A DNA stretch of 64,000 bases from contig NZ_JARGNH010000001.1 in assembly GCF_029213205.1 (NCBI RefSeq), forward strand, positions 186,001 to 250,000. The letters are read 5' to 3'. Every line of letters begins with the position of its first letter. Within the stretch, counting starts at the first letter, position 1. A program made the translations under genes and the position numbers. The notes under the pieces are model-generated. The model saw nothing but the letters and a program-made list of their open reading frames with translations, was not told where the DNA came from and did not search any database. Shown one piece after another: positions 24,755 through 32,580 of this stretch. Origin of the DNA: Pseudooceanicola sp. (lineage in GTDB: Bacteria; Pseudomonadota; Alphaproteobacteria; Rhodobacterales; Rhodobacteraceae).

Positions 24755-26509
24755 TCAGACCATCACCGCGCCTCCTGATTTGATTGCGTCCTGGGTGCTG
24801 GCGTTGCCCATCAGCATCTTGTTATGGGGCTCGCCCGACGGGATCATCGGAAAGCAGTTTTCATGCTTTTCGACCAGGCAGTCAAAGATCACCGGCCCGT
24901 CGTGGTTGATCATCTCCATGATCGCATCGTCCAGATCGGCCGGATCCTTGCACAGAATCCCTTTGGCGCCAAAGGCCTCGGCCAGTTTCACGAAATCCGG
25001 CAGCGATTCAGACCAGGAATGCGAATAGCGCTCGCCATGCAGCAATTCCTGCCATTGCCGCACCATGCCGAGGCGTTCGTTATTCAGGATGAACTGCTTC
25101 ACCGGCAGGCGGAATTGCATCGCCGTGCCCATTTCCTGCATGTTCATCAGCCAGGACGCCTCGCCGGCGACATTGATCACCAGGCTGTCGGGATGCGCCA
25201 TCTGCACCCCGATCGAGGCCGGGAAGCCATAGCCCATGGTGCCCAGCCCGCCGGAGGTCATCCAGCGGTTCGGTTCGTTAAAGCCCAGGAATTGCGCCGC
25301 CCACATCTGATGCTGGCCGACTTCGGTGGTGATGTAGCGATCCCGGTCCTTGGTCAGCGCCTCCAGCCGTTGCAGGGCGTATTGCGGTTTGATCGTGGTT
25401 TTCGACCCGGCGTAATTCAGGCAATCGACCGCCTTCCAGCTGTCGATCTTTTCCCACCAATTGGCCAGCGCCTCGCGGTTGGTCTTGCGGCCACGGGCCT
25501 TCCAGACCTTGAGGATGTCCTCCAGCACATGCGCGACATCGCCGACGATCGGGATATCGACCCGGATCACCTTGTTGATCGAGGACGGGTCGATGTCGAT
25601 ATGGGCCTTTTTCGAATGCGGCGAAAAGGCATCGATGCGGCCGGTGATCCGGTCGTCGAACCGGGCACCGATATTGATCATCAGGTCGCAATCATGCATC
25701 GCCATATTGGCCTGATAGAGCCCATGCATGCCCAGCATTCCGAGCCAGCCCTTGCCGCTGGCCGGATAGGCGCCGAGCCCCATCAAGGTCGAGGTGATCG
25801 GCGCGCCGGTGGCATCGACCAGCTCGCGCAGCAATTGCGCCGCCGCCGGGCCAGAGTTGATCACCCCGCCGCCGGTATAGAACACCGGCCGCTTGGCGGT
25901 TTCCAGTGCCGCGACCAGTTCGGTGATCTCTTCCATGTCGCCCTTGACCGGCGGGTTGTAGCGATAGCTCGACGGTTTCGGCACGGGCTTGTAAGTGCCG
26001 TTGGCGAATTGCACATCCTTCGGGATGTCGATCAGAACCGGGCCAGGACGGCCGGTGGTGGCGACGTGAAAGGCATGATGCAGCACATCGGGCAGGGCGT
26101 CGGTGTCCTTGACCAGCCAATTGTGCTTGGTGCAGGGGCGGGTGATGCCAACCGTGTCTGCCTCCTGAAACCCGTCGGTGCCGATCATGAAGGTCGGCAC
26201 CTGGCCGGTCAGCACCACGATCGGGATCGAATCCATCAGCGCGTCGGTCAGCCCGGTGACCGCATTGGTGGCGCCGGGGCCAGAGGTGACCAGCGCAACC
26301 CCAGGCTTGCCGGTCGAGCGGGCATAACCCTCGGCGGCATGCACCGCGCCCTGCTCGTGGCGCACCAGGATATGGCGGATGCTGTTCTGCTGGAAAATCT
26401 CGTCGTAGATCGGCAAGACCGCGCCGCCGGGATAGCCGAATACCGTGTCCACACCCTGATCTATGAGGGCTTGGACCACCATTTTGGCTCCTGTCATCTG
26501 GCGTGTCAT
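24755..26509 (-). CDS. ilvB: Acetolactate synthase large (catalytic) subunit
   Basis: A 584-residue ThDP/FAD enzyme for the first common step of valine, leucine and isoleucine synthesis. The start is ATG at 26509 (MTRQMTGAKMVVQALIDQGV) with GGAGAAA just upstream; the open frame extends further but covers the attenuator. Motifs: GYPGGAVLPIYDE with the catalytic-region Glu in HEQGAVHAAEGYAR; GPGATNAVTG; FAD region; the ThDP/Mg motif reads VINVAGEASWLMN ... LNNERLG. Most acetolactate synthases have GDGS or GDAS where this has GEAS; the change D to E is a conservative one, which I recall seeing in other Rhodobacterales. Leader peptide and terminator upstream indicate attenuation by branched-chain amino acid supply. 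Confidence 0.96.
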   Translation of the reverse strand: MTRQMTGAKMVVQALIDQGVDTVFGYPGGAVLPIYDEIFQQNSIRHILVRHEQGAVHAAEGYARSTGKPGVALVTSGPGATNAVTGLTDALMDSIPIVVLTGQVPTFMIGTDGFQEADTVGITRPCTKHNWLVKDTDALPDVLHHAFHVATTGRPGPVLIDIPKDVQFANGTYKPVPKPSSYRYNPPVKGDMEEITELVAALETAKRPVFYTGGGVINSGPAAAQLLRELVDATGAPITSTLMGLGAYPASGKGWLGMLGMHGLYQANMAMHDCDLMINIGARFDDRITGRIDAFSPHSKKAHIDIDPSSINKVIRVDIPIVGDVAHVLEDILKVWKARGRKTNREALANWWEKIDSWKAVDCLNYAGSKTTIKPQYALQRLEALTKDRDRYITTEVGQHQMWAAQFLGFNEPNRWMTSGGLGTMGYGFPASIGVQMAHPDSLVINVAGEASWLMNMQEMGTAMQFRLPVKQFILNNERLGMVRQWQELLHGERYSHSWSESLPDFVKLAEAFGAKGILCKDPADLDDAIMEMINHDGPVIFDCLVEKHENCFPMIPSGEPHNKMLMGNASTQDAIKSGGAVMV

Positions 26510-26549
26510 CGTCTTTTCTCCGTCCTGCGTGTTCGGTTCATCGGATACG

Positions 26550-26578
26550 AAAAAGCCCCCGGGGTTTGATCCGGGGGC
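26550..26578 (-). terminator. Attenuator terminator of ilvBN
   Basis: Minus strand GCCCCCGG-ATCAAACC-CCGGGGGC followed by TTTTT: an 8-bp GC stem with U-run, between the leader peptide and ilvB. The upstream arm overlaps by two bases (26577-26578) an alternative 9-bp pairing (26577-26585 with 26615-26623, GCGCATGGG/CCCATGCGC), which could act as antiterminator. Confidence 0.85.
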
Positions 26579-26607
26579 GCATGGGAAACCTGATGGGTCA
26601 ACCGGTG

Positions 26608-26655
26608 TTACCGGCCCATGCGCCAAACTCCTACGATGACCACTAGTGCGTTCAT
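26608..26655 (-). CDS. ilvB leader peptide (attenuation)
   Basis: A 15-codon ORF encoding MNALVVIVGVWRMGR, rich in Leu, Val and Ile (one Leu, four Val and one Ile in the first ten codons), preceded by a strong AAGGAG ribosome site 10 bases upstream. Position, composition and the following terminator are those of a branched-chain amino acid leader. When charged Val/Leu/Ile tRNAs are scarce, a ribosome stalled on codons 4-10 would leave the GCGCATGGG arm free to pair with 26577-26585 and disturb the terminator; with ample supply the ribosome reaches the stop at 26608 and the terminator forms. The peptide itself has no other expected function. Confidence 0.85.
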   Translation of the reverse strand: MNALVVIVGVWRMGR

Positions 26656-26684
26656 TGCCTGAAGGCTCCTTCGTTCAGAATGAA

Positions 26685-26713
26685 GCAATATTGCGCAGCT
26701 CGGAGAAGGTCAA
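26685..26713 (-). promoter_or_regulatory. Promoter of the ilvBN leader
   Basis: Minus strand TTGACC (26708-26713), 17-base spacer, TATTGC (26685-26690). It lies 29 bases upstream of the leader peptide ATG, giving a leader of about 170 bases before ilvB. Confidence 0.6.
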
Positions 26714-26872
26714 CCGCCAATCGGGTGAGTAAAGTATCAAGATGGGTCATTTTTCATTCCATTTATTGCGCAAATGGTGCGTCGGGCGAAATTTAGCTAA
26801 ACGATCAGGCGAATCCGGCGGCGGAGGGCGGTCAATCCTGCGTCATGACCGCTCCGCCGCCCGGCCGCTGGG

Positions 26873-27328
26873 TCAAGGCGCCTCGAGCAGCCTCTTGATG
26901 TTCGCCAGCCCTTCGTTGGACTCCGCGTCGATCCGCGCGAGCAGGTCGTCGGTGGGCAGTTTCGGGCGCGCCGGGTTGCGCATCATACGGGTGAACCTTG
27001 TGCCGCCGGGCACGTCGTCAAAGGTATAATGCAGCACGATCGGCCCCATGAAATCGGTCTGCGCGATCCCCATCCAAAGATGCGGAGGTTCGCAGGCGAT
27101 CACCAGCCAGTCGAGGTCGACCGGGGCGGTACGGGTCGACCAGTGTTCGTGAAAGGTATCGCCAAAGCGCATCGGACGGTCGTCACAGTCGATCTCGTGC
27201 GAAGAGGACAGCCATTTCGGCCAGGTCTTTGGATTGGTGACATAGTCGAACACAGCCGTCGGCGCGGTGGCGATGACAATGGAATGGCTGCGCTGAAAGG
27301 GGTAGGTGATCGGGGTGTCGCTGGTCAT
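26873..27328 (-). CDS. SRPBCC (START-like) family protein
   Basis: 151 residues matching the polyketide cyclase/dehydrase and lipid-transport superfamily. It starts HSIVIATAPTAVFDYVTNPK with TWPKWLSSSHEID (the typical W-P-W...S opening of the fold), has a central FGDTFHEHWS and ends in a long C-terminal helix (PTDDLLARIDAESNEGLANI). These proteins form a hydrophobic pocket for a small lipophilic ligand; the ligand is unknown. GGAG ribosome site before ATG at 27328. It sits alone on the minus strand between the ilv leader and preT. Confidence 0.8.
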   Translation of the reverse strand: MTSDTPITYPFQRSHSIVIATAPTAVFDYVTNPKTWPKWLSSSHEIDCDDRPMRFGDTFHEHWSTRTAPVDLDWLVIACEPPHLWMGIAQTDFMGPIVLHYTFDDVPGGTRFTRMMRNPARPKLPTDDLLARIDAESNEGLANIKRLLEAP

Positions 27329-27455
27329 TGTTTGCTCCGGATGAGTGCTGCTGCGCCATAGGGGCGGGATCGGCAGCCAAGGTCAACCGCGGGCAGGTCC
27401 GGCAGCAACTGCCTTATTCAGTGGCAGAAAGGGGGCAAGCGGGCGGATTTGGAAA

Positions 27456-27471
27456 TTTACCATTTGATAAA
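27456..27471 (+). promoter_or_regulatory. Possible degenerate RutR-type operator upstream of preT
   Basis: TTTACCATTTGATAAA matches the RutR palindrome TTGACCA-NN-TGGTCAA at 11 of 14 fixed positions. It lies in an AT-rich patch about 80 bases before preT. Weak on its own; supported by the strong site near hyuC and the linked regulator gene. Confidence 0.35.
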
Positions 27472-27550
27472 AAAATAATCCGTGGCAGGCTGGGTTCAGA
27501 GAATTCGAACTGACCCCGCGCGGCCTGCGCCGGTATGACAGGATGACCCG

Positions 27551-28933
27551 ATGAGCAACAGCCCCACGACCCCCGGCCTGGCCGCCGGACGCCTGGCCCC
27601 GGCGGTGCTGGCCGAGAATTTCACCGATCTGCATCCGGCTCTGGACCGGCACGAGGCGCAGGTGGCGGCTGACCGCTGCTATTTCTGCCATGATGCACCC
27701 TGCATGACCGCCTGTCCGACCAGCATCGATATCCCGCTGTTCATCCGCCAGATCGCCACCGGCACCGCCGAGGCGGCGGCGCGCACGATCTTCGATCAGA
27801 ACATACTTGGCGGGATCTGCGCCCGGGTCTGTCCGACCGAGACGCTCTGCGAAGAGGCCTGTGTGCGGATGGAGGCCGAAGGCGCCCCGGTCGAGATCGG
27901 CCGGTTGCAGCGTCACGCCACCGACCGGTTGATGGCGCGCAATGATCACCCCTACCAACGCGCTGCCGAGACCGGCAAGCGGGTGGCGGTGGTCGGGGCC
28001 GGCCCCGCCGGGCTGGCCTGCGCCCATCGGCTGGCGATGAAGGGGCATCAGGTGGTGATCTATGACTCCCACCCGAAGCCCGGCGGGCTGAATGAATATG
28101 GCATCGCCGCCTATAAAAGCACCGAGGATTTCGCCCAGGCCGAGGTGAACTGGCTGCTCGGGATCGGCGGCATCACGGTCGAAACCGGGCGCGCGCTCGG
28201 CTCGGATCTGACGCTGGCGGGGCTGCAACAGGAATATGATGCGCTGTTCCTGGCCATCGGTCTGGCCGGGGTGAATGCGCTGTCAGTGCCAGGCGATGAT
28301 CTGGCAACCGATGCGGTGTCCTTCATCTCTGATCTGCGTCAGGCCAGCGATCTGGACAACCTGCCGGTGGGGCGGCATGTGGTGGTGATCGGCGGCGGTA
28401 TGACGGCGGTGGATGCGGCGGTGCAATCGCGGCTGCTGGGCGCGGAAAACGTGACCCTGGCCTATCGGCGCGGGCCGGAGCAGATGGCCGCCTCGCAATT
28501 CGAACGCGATCTGGCGGCCTCGAACGGCGTGCGGATCCTGACCAATGTGCGCCCGGTGGCCCTGCATGGCGACGCTGGGCTGCGCGAGGTTGAACTGGAA
28601 CATACCAGCACTGCGGACGGCACGTTGCGCGGCACCGGCGAGACCTTTCGCCTGCCCGTCGATCAGCTGTTCAGCGCCATCGGCCAGACTCTGCAGGGCG
28701 CACCCGAGGGGCTGGAAATCGACGGCGGCAAGATCCGGGTCGATGCGACGGGGCGCAGCACGCTGCCGGGCATCTGGGCGGGCGGCGATTGCGCCAGCGG
28801 CGGTGAAGACCTGACGGTGACGGCGGTGGCCGAAGGCCGCGATGCCGCCGAGGATATTCACCGGGCGCTGATCCATGACAGCGAAGGCAATCTCCTTCTT
28901 CTTCAGACAACAGGGGGCCGTTCGGATGGCTGA
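27551..28933 (+). CDS. preT: NAD(P)-dependent dihydropyrimidine dehydrogenase, PreT subunit
   Basis: A 460-residue flavin/Fe-S subunit that passes electrons from NAD(P)H to PreA. N-terminal Fe-S ligands CYFCHDAPCMTACPTSIDIP (residues about 42-61) and CARVCPTETLCEEAC; FAD-binding VAVVGAGPAGLACAHRL; second Rossmann fold VVVIGGGMTAVDAAVQSRL; C-terminal FAD site GIWAGGDCASGGEDLTVTAV. The arrangement is the glutamate synthase small subunit-like module of the eukaryotic enzyme. With PreA it reduces uracil and thymine in the reductive pyrimidine catabolic pathway. preA overlaps its end by 8 bases. Confidence 0.93.
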   Translation: MSNSPTTPGLAAGRLAPAVLAENFTDLHPALDRHEAQVAADRCYFCHDAPCMTACPTSIDIPLFIRQIATGTAEAAARTIFDQNILGGICARVCPTETLCEEACVRMEAEGAPVEIGRLQRHATDRLMARNDHPYQRAAETGKRVAVVGAGPAGLACAHRLAMKGHQVVIYDSHPKPGGLNEYGIAAYKSTEDFAQAEVNWLLGIGGITVETGRALGSDLTLAGLQQEYDALFLAIGLAGVNALSVPGDDLATDAVSFISDLRQASDLDNLPVGRHVVVIGGGMTAVDAAVQSRLLGAENVTLAYRRGPEQMAASQFERDLAASNGVRILTNVRPVALHGDAGLREVELEHTSTADGTLRGTGETFRLPVDQLFSAIGQTLQGAPEGLEIDGGKIRVDATGRSTLPGIWAGGDCASGGEDLTVTAVAEGRDAAEDIHRALIHDSEGNLLLLQTTGGRSDG

Positions 28934-30230
28934 TCTGACCACGAATTTCATCGGCATCACCTCGCCCAATCCGTTCTGGCTGGCCTCGGCGCCGCCGACC
29001 GACAAGGAATACAATGTCCGTCGCGCCTTTGAGGCCGGTTGGGGCGGGGTGGTCTGGAAAACGCTGGGCGAACCGGGGCCGCCGGTGGTCAATGTCAACG
29101 GGCCGCGCTACGGTGCGATCTGGGGCGCGGACCGGCGGTTGCTGGGGCTGAACAATATCGAGCTGATCACCGACCGTGACCTGCAAACCAACCTGGAAGA
29201 GATCACCCGGGTCAAGGCCGATTACCCGGACCGGGCGATCATCGTCTCGATCATGGTGCCCTGCGAAGAGGAAAGCTGGAAAACCATCCTGCCGCTGGTC
29301 GAGGCCACCGGCGCCGACGGAATCGAGCTGAACTTTGGGTGTCCGCACGGGATGAGCGAGCGGGGCATGGGCGCCGCCGTCGGCCAGGTGCCGGAATACA
29401 TCCAGATGGTCACCGAATGGTGCAAGAAATATTATTCCAAACCGGTGATCGTGAAGCTGACGCCGAACATCACCGATATCCGCTATCCGGCCCGCGCCGC
29501 CCATGCCGGGGGGGCCGATGCGGTCAGCCTGATCAACACCGTGTCCTCGATCATTTCTGTCGATCTCGACACGCTCAGCCCGGAACCCTCGATCGACGGC
29601 AAGGGCAGCCATGGCGGCTATTGCGGCCCAGCGGTGAAACCGATCGCGCTGAACATGGTGTCCCAAATTGCACGCGATGCCGATTGCGGGGGGACCCCGA
29701 TCAGCGGCATCGGCGGGGTGACCACCTGGCGCGACGCGGCGGAATTCATGGTGTTGGGGGCGGGCAATGTGCAGGTCTGCACCGCGGCGATGACCTATGG
29801 ATTCAAGGTGGTGCAGGAGATGATCTCGGGCCTGTCACAATGGATGGATGAAAAGGGCTATGCCAGCACCGCCGATTTCGTCGGTTCGGCGGTGCCCAAT
29901 GTCACCGAATGGCAATTCCTGAACCTGAATTATGTCACCAAGGCGCAGATCGATCAGGAGGCCTGTATCAAATGCGGGCGCTGCTATGCCGCCTGCGAGG
30001 ACACCAGCCATCAGGCGATTTCAATGAGCGCGGACCGGGTGTTTGAGGTGATCGACGAAGAATGCGTTGCCTGCAACCTCTGCGTCAATGTCTGCCCGGT
30101 CGAGGATTGTATCACCATGGTCGAGCTGGACCAGGGCGCCACCGATCCGCGCACCGGGCGCAAGGTCGGCGAATATGCCAATTGGACGACCCATCCCAAC
30201 AACCCTGGCGCGCTGAAGGCGGCGGAATAG
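28926..30230 (+). CDS. preA: NAD-dependent dihydropyrimidine dehydrogenase, PreA subunit
   Basis: A 434-residue subunit with an FMN-binding TIM barrel and C-terminal ferredoxin. Start ATG at 28926 (MADLTTNFIGITSPNPFWLA), inside the end of preT. Barrel motifs: ASAPPTDKEYNVRRAFEAGW, WKTLGEPGPPVVNV, IELNFGCPHGMSERGMGAAV (catalytic loop) and KLTPNITDI. Two [4Fe-4S] clusters: CIKCGRCYAACEDTSHQAI and CVACNLCVNVCPVEDC. It does the reduction of uracil/thymine to 5,6-dihydro products, the substrate of the dihydropyrimidinase encoded 2.4 kb further on. A strong inverted repeat follows at 30289-30326. Confidence 0.95.
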   Translation: MADLTTNFIGITSPNPFWLASAPPTDKEYNVRRAFEAGWGGVVWKTLGEPGPPVVNVNGPRYGAIWGADRRLLGLNNIELITDRDLQTNLEEITRVKADYPDRAIIVSIMVPCEEESWKTILPLVEATGADGIELNFGCPHGMSERGMGAAVGQVPEYIQMVTEWCKKYYSKPVIVKLTPNITDIRYPARAAHAGGADAVSLINTVSSIISVDLDTLSPEPSIDGKGSHGGYCGPAVKPIALNMVSQIARDADCGGTPISGIGGVTTWRDAAEFMVLGAGNVQVCTAAMTYGFKVVQEMISGLSQWMDEKGYASTADFVGSAVPNVTEWQFLNLNYVTKAQIDQEACIKCGRCYAACEDTSHQAISMSADRVFEVIDEECVACNLCVNVCPVEDCITMVELDQGATDPRTGRKVGEYANWTTHPNNPGALKAAE

Positions 30231-30288
30231 GGTTCAGCCAAACCCACGGACCGGGGGCGGCATCCCCTGGCCTCCCGACGTGGGGCAA

Positions 30289-30326
30289 GGGCACCGCATT
30301 GCGACGTAGCACACAATGCGGTGCCC
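30289..30326. terminator. Strong inverted repeat between convergent preA and the TetR gene
   Basis: GGGCACCGCATTG and CAATGCGGTGCCC form a perfect 13-bp stem with a 12-base loop. It has no T-run, but the position between convergent genes suggests a bidirectional transcription end. Confidence 0.55.
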
Positions 30327-30371
30327 GAATTGAAAGTGCCATTCAGCCAGCACCATTCAGAATGTCCGGTG

Positions 30372-31019
30372 TCAGACTTTCAGCATCCGGGTGAACAGGG
30401 TGATGAGATACTCCTCGGCCGCTGGAAACGGATCGGTGACCTCGCAGCCCAGTACCGCGCGCACCTGGACATCGAAATCGGCGTAATGCTGGGTCAGCGA
30501 CCAGATCGAAAAGATCAGGTGATGCGGATCGGCTTTGGCCAGACGTCCGGCATCCATCCAGCTCTGAAACAGTGCTGCCTTGTCATCGACCAGCGATTTC
30601 AGCTCGGTTTCGAGCAATGGCAGGATGCGCGGTGCCCCCTGCACGATCTCATTGGCGAACAACCGGCTTTCACTGGGGTGGTCGCGGCTCAACTCCAGCT
30701 TGCGGCGGACATAGCCGAGGATCTCGTCCAGCGGCTCGCCCTTTGCGTCAATCTCGCGCAGCGGGTCGAGCCAGGTGACCATCAGCGTCGAGAGAAGGTA
30801 ATCATGCACCGCTTCCTTGGATGGGAAGTAATACAGCAGGTTGGGTTTCGACAGCCCGGCCTGCTTGGCGATCTGATCGACGGTTGAGCCGCGGTAGCCA
30901 TGCGAGGAAAACACCTCAAGCGCGGCATCGGCGATCAGCGCGATGTTGCGTTTTTGAATGCGGGTGGTGGCCACCGGGGTGACCTTGGAGCCGGTGCTGG
31001 TTTTTGACTGCTCAATCAT
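30372..31019 (-). CDS. TetR family regulator, RutR-like
   Basis: 215 residues from ATG 31019 (an upstream ATG at 31052 is possible). N-terminal TetR HTH: IADAALEVFSSHGYRGSTVD and QIAKQAGLSKPNLLYYFPSK. The C-terminal part fits the RutR pyrimidine-sensing subgroup: LDPLREIDAKGEPLDEILGY, VRRKLELSRDHPSESRLFAN, EIVQGAPRILP. RutR of E. coli binds uracil/thymine and controls pyrimidine catabolism. The gene lies between preTA and the hydrolase operon, and a RutR-type palindrome (31189-31204) sits in the divergent spacer between it and hyuC. So it probably controls both itself and the catabolic operon. Confidence 0.85.
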   Translation of the reverse strand: MIEQSKTSTGSKVTPVATTRIQKRNIALIADAALEVFSSHGYRGSTVDQIAKQAGLSKPNLLYYFPSKEAVHDYLLSTLMVTWLDPLREIDAKGEPLDEILGYVRRKLELSRDHPSESRLFANEIVQGAPRILPLLETELKSLVDDKAALFQSWMDAGRLAKADPHHLIFSIWSLTQHYADFDVQVRAVLGCEVTDPFPAAEEYLITLFTRMLKV

Positions 31020-31188
31020 CGGCTGGGCGCAATCTCCCGATTGGAAAGGCATGTCGGGCCAATGTCTCCCGGGTCGGGCTGAAAGTCCAGCCGCGATGAA
31101 AATTTGGTCAGCCCGCGACGCAACCCGGCCATGGTGCGATGGGTCGGGCGATTTTCTTGACTGCGGCGGGTGCCGTGATAGCGTTGCT

Positions 31189-31204
31189 TTGACCTTTTGG
31201 TCAA
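31189..31204 (+). promoter_or_regulatory. RutR-type operator
   Basis: TTGACC-TTTT-GGTCAA: perfect 6-bp arms matching the RutR consensus TTGACCA-NN-TGGTCAA in all but the two bases next to the centre. It lies 31 bases before the hyuC ATG and 170 bases before the divergent RutR-like gene. Confidence 0.75.
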
Positions 31205-31234
31205 ATGCCGCCCCGTCAAAGGAAAGGATCGTCG

Positions 31235-32485
31235 ATGTCCGCGCCCGGAGAGAACCTGAGGATCAACGCCGACCGGCTGTGGGACAGCCTGATGGAAATG
31301 GCCAAGATCGGCCCCGGGGTCGCGGGCGGCAACAACCGCCAGACCCTGACCGACGCCGATGGCGAGGGCCGGGCGCTGTTTCAGCGCTGGTGCGAGGCGG
31401 CGGGCTGTTCGATGGGGCTGGATTCAATGGGCAATATGTTTGCCCGGCGCGAGGGCAGCGATCCCGAGGCGCTGCCGGTCTATGTCGGCAGCCATCTGGA
31501 CACCCAGCCGACAGGCGGCAAATACGATGGCGTGTTGGGGGTGCTGGCGGGTCTGGAAATCCTGCGCAGCCTGAATGATCTGGACATCAAGACCCGGCAT
31601 CCGATCGTGGTCACCAACTGGACCAATGAGGAGGGCACCCGCTATGCCCCCGCAATGCTGGCTTCGGGCGTCTTTGCCGGGGTGCATGCCGAGGATTGGG
31701 CCAAGGCGCGGCTGGATGCCGAGGGCAAAAGCTTTGGTGACGAATTGAAGCGGATCGGCTGGGAGGGTGACGAACCGGTCGGGGCCCGCAAGATGCAGGC
31801 GTTCTTTGAGCTGCATATCGAACAGGGCCCGATCCTTGAGGCCGAGGGCAAGGATGTCGGCATCGTCACCCATGGCCAGGGGCTGAGCTGGACCGAGGTG
31901 ACAATCACCGGCAAGGATTCCCACACCGGCTCAACCCCGATGCCGATGCGCAGGAACGCCGGCCTCGGCATGGCGCGGGTGCTGGAATTGGTGGATCAGA
32001 TCGCCCTCAGCCACGCGCCCGATGCGGTCGGTGCGGTGGGGCATATCGATGTCTATCCGAATTCGCGCAATGTGATCCCGGGCAAGGTGGTGTTCACCGT
32101 CGACTTCCGTTCGCCCGATCTGAGCGTGATAGAGGATATGGAGGCGCGGCTGAAAACCGGCGCGGCCGGGATTTGCGACGAGATGGGGCTGGGGATCAGT
32201 TTTGAAAAGGTCGGCGGGTTTGACCCGGTGGCCTTCGATCCCGCCTGTGTCGGGGCGCTGCGCAATGCGGCGGAGCGACTGGGTTATGCGCATCGCGATA
32301 TCATTTCCGGCGCCGGGCATGATGCCTGCTGGATCAACCGGGTGGCGCCGACGGCCATGGTGATGTGCCCCTGCGTCGACGGGTTGAGCCATAATGAGGC
32401 GGAAGAGATTTCCAAGGATTGGGCGATGGCCGGGGCCGATGTGCTGCTGCATGCGGTGGTCGAGACGGCGGGGATCGTCGAGTAA
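31235..32485 (+). CDS. Zn-dependent hydrolase, beta-ureidopropionase / N-carbamoyl-amino-acid hydrolase type
   Basis: 416 residues of the M20 amidase subgroup (HyuC/AllC/PydC-like). Start ATG at 31235 after AAGGAAAGG. Metal ligands and catalytic residues: YVGSHLDTQPTGGKYDG (His, Asp), WTNEEGTRYAPAMLAS (Glu pair), FFELHIEQGPILE (His), and SGAGHDACWI near the C-terminus. A dimerisation domain lies at about 215-330 (TGKDSHTGSTPMPMRRNAGL). In this context it most likely hydrolyses N-carbamoyl-beta-alanine and N-carbamoyl-beta-aminoisobutyrate, the last step of reductive uracil/thymine breakdown. It is the first gene behind the RutR-type operator. Confidence 0.9.
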   Translation: MSAPGENLRINADRLWDSLMEMAKIGPGVAGGNNRQTLTDADGEGRALFQRWCEAAGCSMGLDSMGNMFARREGSDPEALPVYVGSHLDTQPTGGKYDGVLGVLAGLEILRSLNDLDIKTRHPIVVTNWTNEEGTRYAPAMLASGVFAGVHAEDWAKARLDAEGKSFGDELKRIGWEGDEPVGARKMQAFFELHIEQGPILEAEGKDVGIVTHGQGLSWTEVTITGKDSHTGSTPMPMRRNAGLGMARVLELVDQIALSHAPDAVGAVGHIDVYPNSRNVIPGKVVFTVDFRSPDLSVIEDMEARLKTGAAGICDEMGLGISFEKVGGFDPVAFDPACVGALRNAAERLGYAHRDIISGAGHDACWINRVAPTAMVMCPCVDGLSHNEAEEISKDWAMAGADVLLHAVVETAGIVE

Positions 32486-32494
32486 GCGGTCAGG

Positions 32495-32543
32495 CCGGGG
32501 GCGCTGCCCCCGGACCCCCGGAATATTTTTGGCAAGATGAAGC
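32495..32543 (+). repeat. Dispersed intergenic repeat, copy 4 (class A)
   Basis: Hairpin CCGGGGGC-GCT-GCCCCCGG, then ACCCCCG and core AATATTTTTGGCAAGATGAA (core 32521-32543). It lies between the hydrolase and hydA within one apparent operon, so if it terminates transcription it must be partial. Confidence 0.8.
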
Positions 32544-32580
32544 GGGGCGCGGCGCGCCTCCGGACAGAAGGAGTTTCGGG

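Noticed and set aside
24824-26569. 581-residue + strand ORF opposite ilvB
   Set aside because: Antisense shadow of ilvB with no recognisable protein features.
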